Assembly: GCF_020497125.1 (NCBI RefSeq)
Contig: NC_059079.1
Span: forward strand, 52,897,114 to 52,961,113
From: Mauremys mutica
Lineage: Eukaryota; Chordata; Testudines; Geoemydidae
Length of the DNA stretch: 64,000 nt
Direction: 5' to 3'
Below the pieces are notes generated by a model that worked only from the letters and a program-made list of their open reading frames with translations, ran no database searches and was not told the DNA's origin. The position numbers were made by a program, and so were the translations under genes. The number at the start of each line of letters is the position of its first letter. The stretch's first letter is position 1. Positions 31,268 through 43,739 of the stretch are shown piece after piece.

Positions 31268-32527
31268 TTACTGTTGGTTTTCAGCCTCAAATTCCTCCCT
31301 CAAGGCATCCCTAATCCTTGCAGCCCTGTGCTGGGCCTCTCTAGTAGCCCTGCTCTCTGGCTGTGCAAATTCAGCCTCCAGGCGTTGAACCTCGGAGGTC
31401 CATGCCTGACTGAATCTTTCACCCTTCCCTTCACAAATATTATGGAGGGTACAGCATGCAGCTATAACCGCAGGGATGCTGCTTTCCCCCAAGTCCAGCT
31501 TCCCATACAGAGATCGCCAGCGCCCCTTTAAACGGCCAAAAGCACACTCCACAGTCATTCGGCACTGGCTCAGCCTGTTGTTGAACCGTTCCTTGCTGCT
31601 GTCAATGCTCCCTGTGTACGGTTTCATGAGCCACGGCATTAACGGATAAGCGGGGTCTCCAAGGATCACAATGGGCATTTCGACGTCCCCTAATGTGATC
31701 TTCCAGTCTGGGAAAAAAGTCCCGGCCTGCAGCTTCCTGAAGAGGCCAGTGTTCCAAAAGATGCGTGCGTCATGCACCTTTCCGGGCCAGCCTGCATTAA
31801 TGTCAATGAAATGCCCACGGTGATCCACAAGCGCCTGGAGAACCATAGAGAAATACCCCTTCCGATTAACGTACTCGGATGCTAGGTGGGGTGGTGCCAG
31901 AATAGGAATATGCGTCCCATCTATCGCCCCTCCACAGTTAGGGAAACCCATTTGTGCAAAGCCACCCACAATGTCCTGCACATTCCCCAGAGTCATGGTT
32001 CTTCTTAGCAGGATGCGATTAATGGCCCTGCAAACTTGCATCAACACGATTCCAACGGTCAACTTTCCCACACCAAACTGGTTCCCGACCGATCGGTAGC
32101 TGTCTGGAGTTGCCAGCTTCCAGATTGCAATAGCCACCGGCTTCTCCACCAGCAGGGCAGCTCTCAATCTCATGTCCTTGCGCCACAGGGTGGGGGCGAG
32201 CTCCTCACACAGTACCATGAAAGTGGCTTTTCTCATCCGAAAGTTCTGCAGCCACTGCTCGTCATCCCAGACTTGCATGACAATGTGATCCCACCACTCA
32301 GTGCTCGTTTCCCAAGCTCAAAAGTGGCGTTCCACAGTGCTGATCATGTCTGTGAATGCCACAAGCAGTTTTGTGTCATACGCATTATACGACTCGCTAT
32401 CGTTGTCAGACTCCTCACTGTCACTTTGGATGTTAAGGAATAACTCAACTGCCAAACGTGATGTGCTGGCGAGACTCGTCAGCATACTCCTCAGCAGTTC
32501 AAAACGGAACACAGAATCGCGCTGCAC
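31268..32527 (-). pseudogene. Harbinger DDE transposase
   Basis: The 336-codon open part (32278-31268) has the HARBI1-like DDE nuclease domain, with the catalytic acids in CGGAIDGTHIPI (Asp120), VILGDPAYPL (Asp208) and MTVECAFGRLKGRW (Glu244), and a final charged region (QHRAARIRDALREEFEAE). The same frame continues upstream to an ATG at 32527, interrupted only by one TGA at about 32315-32317, giving about 419 codons in all. The enzyme would cut and join the element ends together with the Myb-like partner. With the stop as read, the N-terminal helix-turn-helix part would be lost. Confidence 0.93.
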
Positions 32528-32795
32528 AGAAACCGTGCAAAGATGGCACCAAATGTGGATGGAAACACAGGGATTGCTGGGATGTGAAGCGATGCATCAC
32601 GGGGCATTGGGACAGGAACCAGAATGACCCGCACCCTCCGCCCCCTTCCCACAACCCACGGCGCCAGAATGGGAAGAGGTGCTCTGTGGGATAGCTGCCC
32701 ATAATGCACCACTCCCAACACCGCTGCAAATGTGGCCACACTGCAGCGCTTTCCCTACACAGCTGTAGACAGCTGCAAGTGTAGTCAAACCCCAA

Positions 32796-33465
32796 GTTGC
32801 AACACTCCATCAGATCAATGCCTGACTATGTCTGACTCACAGATGGTTAAGCTAAAACATTAGCTAACAGGGTCAAGAAACGCTGCACCTGCAAAGTTAT
32901 AAGAAAAGTACATTTCTGTTCCATTTTTTCAGTTTTTTCCTGTACATTTTGAATCAAGATAAAAGGGAAAGAATATTACAGATACTGACTATATTATTTG
33001 ATAATATTAGGTCAAACTTTCTTCATCTGTAGGAAGAAATATAAACCACTATCAACTTCATTCTCTTTGAGTCCCTGTCTTTTCCTCTCCCCTTTTCAAT
33101 TAAACATATAATACCTTAAAATGTCTCTTCTGTATACCTCTAATACTTAAAGCTAACATAGATTTGCATGCCAAAAGTGGTTGAAACCAATCATTTAGAT
33201 AATAAAGTGTATCATTTTTCTAGACCTAACAAACTTTAACAAGCACCACTAACCCAGAGGAGCAAAATGGCATATGGTGCACAAATGGCCAACTTCAAAA
33301 CAGAAATTGGCTTTAACCAGTTGGTATTCTCTCTGGACAACTAGGCCCTTATTCTCATTTACCTTTAAGTTTCTTTATGTTGCGCTGGCAGTGTAAAGAG
33401 TCCCTAAAGTAGGTGCACATGAATAAAATGGATCAGGCAGACACACAGTTCTAGATGAGGGTACT
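32796..33465. other. Unassigned, AT-rich
   Basis: Flanking sequence of the Harbinger; no gene or named repeat. Confidence 0.45.
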
Positions 33466-33469
33466 ACTG

Positions 33470-33765
33470 AGTCTTGGTCTGAACTTAAAACTTATACCAG
33501 TATAGTTATATCAGTCAGGGGTGTGACTGCCACTCCCCACCCCGCCACCCACAAGTGGCTTAGCTATGCTAACAAAACCCCTAATGTAAACACAGCTATG
33601 GCAACAGAAGAGGTCTTGTGTCAACTTAGCTAACGGCACTCAGCAAGATGGTGTTCCTGCACTGCCAGAAAAGCTCCTTCTGGCTGTGTACATTTCATCT
33701 ACGCAAAGGGTTATGCTGGCACTGCTATGCTAGTATAGGCTCTGTAGTGTTGACATAATCTAAGA
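33470..33765. repeat. MITE-like repeat
   Basis: Facing ends 'taccagtatagttatatcag' and 'ctatgctagtatagg', with 'aaccccta(a)tgtaaacacagct' style sequence between, as in small Harbinger-like elements of turtles. No clear target duplication. Confidence 0.4.
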
Positions 33766-34167
33766 AAGCCATGGGAAGAATGGCACGTCACACTCAAACA
33801 TTGCCTCTAACTGACCCAGGAATAGCACTGATGGTCACCAAATGCAGAGGAACTCAAGACCTGATCTATTAAGTCAATGGGAATTTTTCATTAACTTGCA
33901 TGTATTTTTGAGTCAGGCTCCAAGTCCTCACTCAGAAGGAAGGGAGTGTCTTGGAAGGGGAAGAATTTATTTTTTCAGGCAAATCCTCTACTTATGCCAT
34001 GCTAATGATATGTTTTGTTTCCTGTGAGTCACCTCGTAGTCTGAGGATAAAGGATTAAATGTAGCATGTATCGGGGAAGGGCATATGTACACACTTTGTA
34101 AAGAACAGTTGTCAAGATTTTCTATTTGTTTGCATTCTTGTGAAAGCATTAATTAACTGTTACCTCC
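33766..34167. other. Unassigned
   Basis: Nothing recognised. Confidence 0.4.
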
Positions 34168-34955
34168 TGTGACAAAGTGGGAATGTTCTTAATGTTTTCT
34201 CTGAATACTGTGTGAGTGCCTCAGGCCTTGGCTACACTTGCAAATTTGCAGCGCTGCAGCAGGGTGTGAAAACACACCCTCTCCAGCACTGCAAATTGCG
34301 GCGCTGCAAAGCGCCAGTGTGGTCAAAGCTCCCAGCGCTGTACGTTATTCCCCACAGGGAGGTGGAGTACGGACAGCTCCCAGCGCTGGCACTTTAACTA
34401 CACTTAGCACTTCAAAGCGCTGCCGCGGCAGCGCTTTGAAGTGCAAGTGTAGCCATAGCCTCAGTTTCCCCTATGCATTTCTTAAGTATCTAGGAGGCAG
34501 GCTAAGGGTGTGTGATTGTAGCAAAGCCCTAGAGGGCCAGTGTGATGGTGTCTACACAGCGAATGGCCGACGCCCTGTCTCCTGGCAACTGATGGCCTGG
34601 GCCCCTCCCCTGCAAAGGTGCCAACTGAAGGTGTTGGAGAACAAAGAGATCAGGTGGCCTCCTGGCCCGGGAAAGAGACAAAGGCCAGAGGAGGGACTGG
34701 AGAGTTTCAGTTTGGAGCTGGCTGGGGAAACGGAAGGAACCCCAAGGCTAGGGTCTAACTCCCTGCCCCCAAGATGGACCTGACTGAGGGGGTCCTGTTG
34801 TCTGTACCTACAAGCTCTGCTTTGGACTGTGTTCCTGTTGTCTCAGAAACCTTCTGTTTTACTGGCTGGCTGACAGTCACGGTGAATCGCAGGAAGTGGT
34901 GGGGGGCAGGGCCATGATTCCCCCACACTCCATGATACCTCCACACTTCCACTTT
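34168..34955 (+). repeat. LTR of a retroelement, split by a Harbinger MITE
   Basis: Begins TGTGACAAAGTGGGAATG and continues after the MITE with 'cctcagtttcccctatgcat' and 'gattgtagcaaagccctaga', a repeat I know as a common turtle LTR. It appears truncated on the right. No internal retroviral genes adjoin it. Confidence 0.6.
34224..34460. mobile_element. Harbinger-type MITE with TCA duplication
   Basis: Ends GGCCTTGGCTACACTTGCA and, in reverse, GGCTATGGCTACACTTGCA; TCA flanks both sides (34221-34223 and 34461-34463). The interior has paired 'cagcgctg' motifs. The ends resemble those of the large Harbinger at 22859-32792 (CTTGGCTACACT), whose transposase type could have moved it. Confidence 0.9.
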
Positions 34956-35024
34956 GCGTAACTACAGTGCTACTTGATAATGCACTAATCTTTTTTTATT
35001 TTAAAGATTTAGGGGAGGCAGTGT

Positions 35025-35185
35025 AATGCAGTGGAGGGAGGGAGGGAGGGGACTGTGACTCAGGAGACCTAGGTTTTGTCCTGGCTCTACTACTGATGTG
35101 CAGGATGACCTTGGGCAAGTCATTTCACCTCTTTGTGCTTCTATCAAGCAAGTGGGACTAGTCAGCCATGGCAGACAGTCCACCT
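35025..35185 (+). repeat. MIR-type SINE
   Basis: Blocks 'ctcaggagacctaggtttt', 'ggctctactactgatgtg', 'gatgaccttgggcaagtcat' follow the MIR order. A (GGGA)n-like expansion sits near its start (35032-35050). Confidence 0.75.
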
Positions 35186-37022
35186 AGGAGATGGAAAATT
35201 CTGATTTCAAACGAAGAACGTCAAACCTAGATAGCCAGTTTGTAAAAGTTGTGCCAATCATACACCTCTATGGGTCTACCCTGCCAACTCTGGCTCATGG
35301 AACAAGGTGAATCAAGCATATTTCAGAGTTGGTTTTTCTTTAAAAGACCTGGACATTTACCCCACTACCCTGACAAGCTATGAAAAGTAGCCTTAATGGA
35401 AATGAGAATCAGACTTTTGAAATTCAGGTCCTCATCCTACAAGTTGTTTTCCATGGGCAGAACCTACTGTAAGTCAAAGGGGCTTCTCACAGGTGTAGGG
35501 ATCCACCTACACAGAACAACTTGCAGGACTGGGGCCTTATTTTGTAACACATTTTGTAACACAGCCTGAACACAATGACAACACATTAAATGTGAACAGA
35601 AAGTGTAGCAGGCATCCCCCAGGTGGTTAGATTTGCATTGGTAAGCCATATATATGTAGAATACTCGTTAGGTTTTTGGTTTTTTTTAAACCAGGGAACG
35701 TGTTTACTATTGTGTGCCTGCCTCTCCTATGCAAATACCGTGCAACACATTTACAGACTTAGATAAGCTTTTCATCATTATTACTGTGTATTAACAAATC
35801 TCCCTTCCATTTAGACTGTGTATTCTTTATTCCAGTGATGTAGCTTTTCCTACTGGTTTCTGAAGGATGTACCAAATTTCCCTTCTATTATTTGCTAAGC
35901 TACAATACATTTCCTTTCAGACAGTTTGAATTTTGATTCTCCAAAACAGGTTGATTATTTTAGTAGCCCTTTAAATCATCATTCTTATAATATAATTTAA
36001 TTAGGATACAGTAATTAGTCCATAGTAAATACCCATTTATAACCATATATGAATGAGCTGGGTTACCCAGGTAATGTAGTAGTAATAGAACTGTGGTAAA
36101 GGACATTTAATTAAAAAGTGAATAAAAATATAGGCCCAGAGAGACTTACACAAATCTGCATATGTTCCCATGAAAGTGCCTGTCAGGTCAAGTTGGACTC
36201 CTGAACAAATAGATGTAAATCTGTGCAGAGTATCCGGGATTAAGAAGGAATCTCTCCTGGGTGCCAGTTACTCGGTCATTGCCCATTATCGAGATTCTTG
36301 CACCTTCCTGTGCAGCATCTGGTACAGAGCACTGTTGGAGACAGAGTATTTACCTAGATGGAATGATCCAGAATGGTAATTCTTAAGTTTCTATGGAAGG
36401 AAAGAAGTAGCCATTGCGGAGCATGAACCACTTGTATTCCATGGTCATGATCGTCCATCCCACTCAAGCCCCTGCATTCTGCAGCACCCAGATTTTTTTT
36501 CCATCAAAAGGGTCAAGCAGAGTAGTAATTTGGCTTGCGGTTACAGAAGTGCCAATTTTACTACAGTGATATCAACATCAGACAAGTGGTCCAAACCTCT
36601 GGCCCCACCACCAATGAGAAAAGGTACAATGTTCTCACAGCTATTACAGGTAAATACAGTAATATGTTTACTATTATCTGTACAGTCAAAACAGCTGATG
36701 TCCTCTTCTTTTACACTTACCCAGCCATTTACTATTCCCTCCCTACACTTCTTTTGCACCAGGTAGGGACTTCCCTGAGCATTTTGCTTCATTAAAGAAT
36801 TTGTTTTTGTAAGAGCTATCTAATAGGTCCTCCAAGACGGAGAGCCATGTACACGGGAACACACATGAAATTTATAATTTTACACACACTCTCCTCTGCC
36901 AGAGCATTGAATTTGAATACACTGAGCAGAAGTGGGGAGGGGACCATGAAGGAACCATGTGTTAAAAGCAGTTTTAGGGCTAAACGGTAAATAGCCCTCC
37001 TTTGGAGTCACTGTGAGAAAGG
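35186..37022. other. Unassigned
   Basis: No gene and no repeat that I can name. Confidence 0.45.
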
Positions 37023-37454
37023 AAATAAACTAGGGCTGTTGATTAATCACAGTTAACTCATGTGATTAACTCAAAAAAATTGTGATTAAAAAATTAATTG
37101 TGATTAATTGCACTGTTAAGCAATAGAATACCAGGTGAAATTTATTAAATTTTTGGATGTTTTCTACATTTTCAAACATATTGATTTCAGTTACAACACA
37201 CAATACAAAGTGTACAGTGCTCACTTTATGTTTATTTTTATTACAAATATTTGCACTGTAAAATCATAAACAAAAGAAATCATTTTTCAATTCACCTAAT
37301 ACAAGTACTGTATTGCAAGCTCTTTTTCATGAAAGTTGAACATACAAATGTAGAATTATGTACAAAACCCCCCTGCATTAAAAAATAAAACAATGTGAAA
37401 CTTTAGAGCCTACAAGTCCACTCAGTCCTACTTCTTGTTCAGCCAATCACTTAG

Positions 37455-37745
37455 ATCAGTGGTTCCCAAACTTGTTCTGCTGCTGCCTGGCAGGCTGGGC
37501 CAGTTTGTTTACCTGCTGCATCCGCAGGTTCAGCGGTTCGCTGCTCCAAGCCAATGGGAGCTGTTGGAAGCGGCGCGGGCTGAGGGACGTACTGGACACT
37601 GCTTCCAGCAGCTCCCATTGGCCTGGAGCAGCAAACCGTGACCACTGGGAGCCACGATCAGCCGAATCTGTGGATGCAGCTGGTAAACAAACTGGCCCGG
37701 TCCGCCAGGGGCTTTCCTTGCACAAGCGGCGGAACAAGTTTGTTT
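37455..37745. repeat. hAT MITE, right end incomplete
   Basis: Starts CAGTGGTTCCCAAACTTG and ends 'gcggaacaagtttg', which pairs with the inner part of the left end, but the outermost 'ggaaccactg' is absent. The interior has facing 'agctcccattgg' blocks shared with 10270-10490. Confidence 0.65.
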
Positions 37746-37936
37746 ACATTTGCAGAAGATAATGCTGCCCACTTCTTAATTACAATATCACCTGAAAGTG
37801 AGAACAGGCGTTCACATGGCAATGTTGTAGCTGGCGTCGCAAGATATTTACGTGCCACATGTGCTAAAGATTCATATGTCCCTTCATGCTTCAGCCATTG
37901 TTCCAGAGGACATACTTCCATGCTGATGATGCTCAT
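37746..37936 (-). pseudogene. hAT transposase C-terminus, left arm copy
   Basis: The frame reads VARKYLATPATTLPCERLFS then LSGDIVIKKWAALSSANVNKL, the classic hAT dimerisation motif. It runs into the inserted MITE, so the end is replaced. Confidence 0.85.
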
Positions 37937-38402
37937 TAAAAAAATGCATTAATTAAATGTGACTGAACTCCTTGGGGGGAGAATTGCATGTCCCCTGCTG
38001 TTTTACCTGCATTCTGCCATATATTTCATGTTATAGCAGTCTCGAATGATGACCCAGCACAAATGTTCATTTTAAGAACACTTTCACTGCAAATTTGACA
38101 AAATGCAAAGATACCAGTGTGAAATGTTTAAGATAACTACAACCCCCTACCCAAGATTTAAGAATCTGAAGTGCCTTCCAAAATCTGAGAGGGACGAGGT
38201 GTGGAGCATGCTTTCAGAAATCTTAAAATAGCAAGACTCTGATGCAGAAACTACAGAACCCAAACCACCATAAAAGAAAATCAACCTTTTGCTGGTGACA
38301 TCTGACTCAGATGATGAAAATGTTGGTTGAAGCATCAAGGGACATATGAATCTTTAGCACATCTGGCAGGTCAATATCTTGCAACACAAACTACAACACC
38401 TG

Positions 38403-38510
38403 TTCTCACTTTCAGGTGACATTGTAAACAAGAAGCAGGCACCATTATCTTCTACAAATGTAAACAAACTTGTTTGTCTAGGCGATTGTCTGAATAAGAA
38501 GTAGGACTGA
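38403..38510 (+). pseudogene. hAT transposase C-terminus, right arm copy
   Basis: The plus strand reads FSLSGDIVNKKQAPLSSTNV then NKLVCLGDCLNKK and a stop, the same domain end as at 37746-37936 but in the opposite direction. It is too short and too decayed for function. Confidence 0.8.
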
Positions 38511-38865
38511 GTGGACTTGTAGGCTCTAAAGTTTAACATTGTTTTATTTTTGAATGCAGAGGTTTTTTCGTACATAATTCTACATTTGTATGTTCAACGT
38601 TCATGAAAAAGATTGCACTACAATATTTGTATTAGGTGAATTGAAAAAACTATTTCTTTTGTTGTTTACAGTGCAAATATTTGTAATAAATAAATATAAA
38701 GTGAGTACTGTACACTTTGTATTCTGTGTTGTAATCGAAATAAATATATTTGAAAATGGAGAAAACATCCAAAAATATTTAAATAAATTGTATTCTATTA
38801 TTGTTTAGCAGCACAATTAATCACGTGATTAATTTTTTTAATCGCTTGACAGCCCTAAATTAAAC

Positions 38866-40230
38866 CATTTCACCTCTGTCCCATCCACTCCTCCAAAATC
38901 CTGCAGGCAAGTCAGTAGAAGCTTGAGACCAATGGTATCAAAAGCTGCTGATAATTCTATTAATGCAACGGTCAACAGGAATGGCTGCTACCCTTAAAAA
39001 TGGAGGATTCCTAGAGAATAAACAGGTAAATCCTTCCCCACCAAAAAACAAACTCTCTTCCACAATGAGAGCACTATCTGATGTACATGTTTTATAACTA
39101 AATGCAGGACAACTTGGGTATGACAGGGCAAGCTTCCTCACTCTCTGCCCTACCAGTATAACTTCACCCTGCTCCAAAATGATCACTTCTCCAAATGAGG
39201 GGTCATTCATTCTCTTTACATCTCTCCTGAGACTCCCTGCACAACTGCCAGCGAATGCCACGTAGTTTGGTGGGTCTGTCCACCAGCTTGGGGACAACAC
39301 AATCAACCACACCCAACTCCATTTTAGCATTCAAGGGAGGCTCTTTTATTCTTCTCTTAGGCAAAAACAAAAAGTATGGAAAAGTAACAAAAATGATAGT
39401 TCTGAACTGGACTGCTACTGCAGGGTCCTCTGCTCCCCAGGAGCTCAATGTCCTCCCTGACCTGTTTCAGCCTGCTGCTGTTTAGGGAGGTGTTTGTCTC
39501 TCCTGTCCCTCCTTCTCTTACAGACTAGGTCCTCATTTCTATCTTTCATCTGGGAATCAGAGCCAATCATTAGCTGCTGCTTAGTTGGATTTGCTGATTC
39601 CCAACATCTACCTGCTGGGTTTCTCCTTAGACCAGGACTTGCTGCTCCTGGCATCACATATCCTTAAAGGGGCAGACCGTCTGCTGCATGCCATCTTATA
39701 AATGGCAGCTTGTGATGTGGACAATTATATTAAACCTGATTATCACTAGCAACGAGCTTGTGTTGCACAGTCAAGAGTTGGATCCAGATCCAAACTTTTC
39801 CAAGTGTCCAGTTATGTTCCGATCCAGGGGTTTAGTTTGACTCCTTACAGAGTTGGACTCTAGATTTGAAACATCCCAGTCTGCAGGACTGTTCAAATCC
39901 AAGGTCTTGGGTCTGAATATTATTGAGCTGGGACAAACTTACTCCCAACAACTTGGATTGATCCAATCCCTTTTGATACAGATTTATCTCTCTTTATAGC
40001 AACCATATTTCATAGGTGCCCACTGATTTTGACCTCTATAATCCATGGGTCAGACTCTGCCTCCTGGGGACAATTCACAGAGTAACATACAGAGTAAGGT
40101 AGCGGAATATGGTCTATACGTGGGAACTGTTTCAATTAACTCACTAAAAAACTTGGAATAAACACCTATTTTTAGTCCACACAAGGAAATGGCCCATTTG
40201 TGTGAAAACCAGTAACTGGGGTTTGCATCA
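38866..40230. other. Unassigned
   Basis: No recognisable gene. Short frames around 38938-39657 do not resemble known proteins. Confidence 0.4.
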
Positions 40231-41469
40231 GTAGGGTTGCCAGGTGTCTGGTTTTCAGCCAGAACGCCCGGTTGAAAACAGACCCTGGTGGCTCCAGTCA
40301 GTGGCAGGGCCGCCCAGAGGGAGGGGCAAGTGGGGCAATTTGCCCCAGGCCCCGGGCCCCGCAGGGGCCCCCACGAGAATGGCTAAGGCTTGCCCCCGCC
40401 ATCCCCCCAGCGCCTCAGCCACGTAGCTCCGGGGGGCCCTGAGCTCCACCCCACTCAGAGCCACGTGGTAAGGGGGCGGGGCTGCGAGCTCCGGGCCGAG
40501 TGGCTCCTCCCCTTACCATGCGGCTCTGAGTGGAGAGGGGCTCAGGCCCCCCCCGGAGCCATGTGGCTGCAGCGCTGTTCAGGGCCACTTCTCGACATGC
40601 GCGCTAAGGCGCTGGGAGGAGGGGGTAAGCAGCCGGGGCTGGGGAGGTTAGATAAGGGGCAGGGAGTCCCAGGGACAGTCAGGAGACAAGGAGTGGGGGT
40701 TGGATGGGGCAGAGGTTCTGGGGAGGCGGTCAGGGGACAGGGAAGGAGGGGTTGGATTAGGGGGGTCTTTGTGGGGGTCAGGGGACAAGGAGCAGGATGG
40801 GTCAGGGATTCTAAAAAATTCTCATTTCATTTGAAATGTTTAGCAGGGTTTTTATTTGTTTGTTTGTTTTTTCTGCTTCTTGGTGAACCAAGAACCAAAA
40901 AAGCCTCCAAGGTTTTCAACTTGTTGTTATCCCTCTACCCTGCCTCCTTTTCCTCCCTCTTTACCTTTTTCTCTCCCCGCCCCGAGAGGGAAAAGGAGGC
41001 GAGGAGAAGGAAAGCCCAGGAGAGGAAAAGCTCAATGAAAGCCATTTTTAAAGACTTAAATTTAAGTGGAAAACAAAAGTTGAATGAAACAACATTTTTC
41101 TACACATTTTTTCTTAAATGTTGTTTTGATTGAACAAAAAAATCACCTCTCTTTAGTTGTAACCGCACAGGCTTCTGTATGCTCCTTATGCCTATCCTGA
41201 ATGGCCCACTGGCCTGAGCTCAGTCTCATAGGGGGCACCTGCTAAATATGGCTGGCTTACCTTAACTCTCAGCTTCTCACTCAGCCTCTGTCCCAGTGCC
41301 TAGATATCTGGCTGAAACTGTTACTTTTGCTGGATGGCATGAGCACATTCCTCCTCCTGACCTAGAAAAAAAAATAGTGTATTTCTGATCTTCAGATTAA
41401 GCACAAGATATTTCTACATTATTTTAGCCGAGTATGTGCTTGGCCTGCCTTCTATGGCTCAGTCATGTG

Positions 41470-41930
41470 CATGTAGGTGAAATAGTGGGTGAAAAACTGG
41501 TTGAAGGTCAGTAATCAAGGAATGGTTATCAATGATGCACTTTCAAACTGGGGAAATGTGGCCAGCAGGTCCCACAGGGGTCCAGTACTATTCAATATTT
41601 TCATAAATCAATTGGATAATGGAGTCAAACATTCACTTATGCAATTTGCAGATGACACCAGGCTGGGAGGGGTTGAAAGCACTTTGGAGGACAGGATTAG
41701 AATTTGAAATGTCCTTGATAAATTGGAGGATTGGTCTGAAATCAGCAGATGAAATTCAATAAAAACAAGTGCAAAGTACTACACTTAGGAATGAAAAATC
41801 AAATGCATAACTACAAAATGGGGAATAACTAGCTAGGCAATAGTACTGCTGGAAAGGATCTAGGGATCACAAAGTGAATGAGTCAACAATATGATGCAGC
41901 TACAAAAGAGACTAATATACTAGGTTGTTA
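41470..41930 (+). pseudogene. CR1 LINE reverse transcriptase fragment
   Basis: The frame has GPVLFNIFINQLDNGVK and MQFADDTRLGGVES, the second being the FADD catalytic box of LINE reverse transcriptases (motif C). Stops and frameshifts follow. It is a decayed CR1 piece without 5' or 3' ends. Confidence 0.8.
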
Positions 41931-42377
41931 TGACATATGTTGCAACCTTGTGCAGTATCTCTGGGGATACATACTATATTAAGCTTATGAATGGTGTATG
42001 TATCACTGTGAGCCAGGGACTGTATGCAACTTGGGGCAGTGGAGGAGAGTGAGGGGGAATGATACCACAGCTACTCCAGGAACTAAAAGCAGTGGATGGT
42101 GAATCACTCAGGTTGTAAAGACCTCCAGAGAGGTACCATGCCTGGGAACGCTTGCATAAACCGGTTCAAACTAGGTTTTCCAGAGACCAACTGACTAAGA
42201 AAGGATGTTTGGCATAAAAAGTCTACATTTAAACTGACTCAGGGCCTTCTTTTGATTCAGCAAGCAGACAAGTCCTTCTGACCAAAGACGCAACCCTGCC
42301 AGAAGGGCTGGAAGAACTTTGGCTTACTAGGGCCCCCGTCAGATTGAGCAGTGACATCTGATAGGCTTTTAGAGTGT

Positions 42378-42570
42378 GTCATAAACATACACTTAAGGGT
42401 TAATTCCTCTTTTGCCTGTAAAGGGTTAAGAAGATCACATAACCTAGCTGACACCTGACCAACAGGACCAATAAGGAGACAAGATACTTTCAAATCTGGG
42501 AGGGAGGAAAGTCTTTGTCGGTTGTTGTGTGTGCTTTTGCCAGAGCAGATCAAGGAGGCAAGCCATCTAA
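42378..42570 (+). repeat. LTR fragment
   Basis: Starts TGTCATAAACATACAC and continues 'gggttaattcctcttttgcc' and 'cctgtaaagggttaagaag', a common turtle LTR start. Truncated on the right. Confidence 0.5.
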
Positions 42571-42963
42571 CTCCATTAAAATTCAAAAGTTTTGGATTTT
42601 TTTAAGCAGAATTTTTTTTATTGTTTCTTTAAACAAACAATCAAACACAGCAAGCAGTAAATATTTGGCCACACACTTCTGAAACCCCAAATCATGTTCA
42701 AGTTTTGGCAGACTTATTTCAGCTTTTCAATTAAAAAAACCACAACACATTTTGAAGGAAAGCAGACGTTGTCCTTGATTTTTTCTGTTTTTTAAAAACC
42801 CCTAGTTTTCGAGCCAAAAAAAGTTTTGACGGAAAATATTTGTCCAACCTTTTTAATGAGCTTTAGTGCCTTTTAGCACTAGCTGTTGCCTTGTACCAGT
42901 GATACCTTGTAAAGGTGGCTTGAAAAGAAATTTCAATGTTTATTTTAAAATGTTTATTTTTCC

Positions 42964-43131
42964 CAGGGCCACCTCGGGGCGGGGGAGGGCAAGTGGGGCA
43001 ATTTTCCCCGGGCCCCACAGGGGCCCCCACGAGAATATAGTATTCTATAGTATTGCAACTTTTTTTTATGGAAGGGGCCCCCAAAATTGCTTTGCCCCAG
43101 GCCCCCTGAATCCTCTGGGCAGCCCTGGTCA
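42964..43131. mobile_element. Small hAT-type MITE
   Basis: Ends CAGGGCCACC and, in reverse, CAGGGCTGCCCAGAGG. The interior has facing 'gggcccc' blocks around an AT core ('atagtattctatagtat'). Confidence 0.65.
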
Positions 43132-43739
43132 ATGGCACAGAGAGGGTCCGGGGCTAAGGCAAGCTTCCTACATGCCTTGGTTCCACATGGATCCTGGAAG
43201 TGGCCACCAGATCCTGGTGGCCCCTAGGTGCAAGGAGGCTCCAGGGGCTGCCCCTCCCGAGTGCCGGGTCCACAGCTCCCATTGGCTGGGAACCATGACC
43301 AATAGGAGCTTTGGGGGCAGTGCCTGAGGGCAGCACGTGGCACCAGGAGCCTCCCTGGCTGCCCATGTGAATAGGGGCAGCAAGGACCTGGCAACCACTT
43401 CCTGGGAGTCACACACACACAGACACACACCCCAACCCCCTACCCCAGCCCAGAGCCCTCTCCCGCACCCAACACCCCTCATTCCCAGCCCCACACCAGA
43501 GCCTGCACCCTCATCTGGAGCCCTTGCACCCCCCAACACCCCAACCCTCTGCCCCAGCCCAGTGAAAGTGAGTGAGGGTGGGGGAGAGCGAGCAATGGAG
43601 GGGGGGCATGGTGCGAGCAGGGGCAGGGCCTCAGAGAAGGGGCTGGGCATGGGTGCGGCCTCTGGGAAGGGGTGGGGCATGGGGCGGGGCAAGGGTGTTT
43701 GGTTTTGTGCTGTTAGAGAGTTGGCAACCCTATCCAGGC

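Larger units (their letters stand above)
22859..32792. mobile_element. Harbinger (PIF) DNA transposon hosting two ERVs
   Basis: The left end GGGCTTGGCTACAC and the right end read in reverse GGGTTTGACTACAC match at 12 of 14 positions, and CAA flanks both (22856-22858 and 32793-32795), the 3-bp duplication expected of Harbinger. Sub-terminal regions share 'cagcgctg' motifs. Removing the two ERVs and their duplications leaves about 3.9 kb. The element has the classic two convergent genes: a Myb/SANT-like DNA-binding protein (rightward, two exons) and a DDE transposase (leftward), with facing polyadenylation signals at 31087-31143. Both genes contain stops, so it is probably immobile on its own. 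Confidence 0.93.
37031..38857. mobile_element. hAT foldback element with two opposed 3' halves
   Basis: Ends TAGGGCTGTTGATTAATC and, in reverse, TAGGGCTGTCAAGCGATTAA, flanked by aaataaac (37023-37030) and aattaaac (38858-38865), a 7/8 match. The left arm (37031-37454 and 37746-37960) and the right arm (38380-38857) are inverted copies of one sequence, including the transposase C-terminus and its 3' region ('ggactgagtggacttgtagg' on the right, its complement on the left). A separate MITE interrupts the left arm. Confidence 0.85.
40231..43735. mobile_element. Nested repeat cluster between 'agggttgcca' ends
   Basis: The left 'gtagggttgccaggtgtct' and the right 'agttggcaaccctatcc' look like the two ends of one GC-rich MITE family spread apart by insertions. 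Inside are a fragment of the 'cagggccgcccagagg' MITE (40306-40385), a GC-rich block, a CR1 piece (41470-41930), LTR-like pieces (41930-42570) and a complete small MITE (42964-43131). The composite reading is inference. Confidence 0.45.

Noticed and set aside
40390..41133. 247-codon plus-strand frame
   Set aside because: It crosses MITE and GC-rich repeat sequence into a plain Lys-rich stretch; no domain or homology that I recognise and no gene context.
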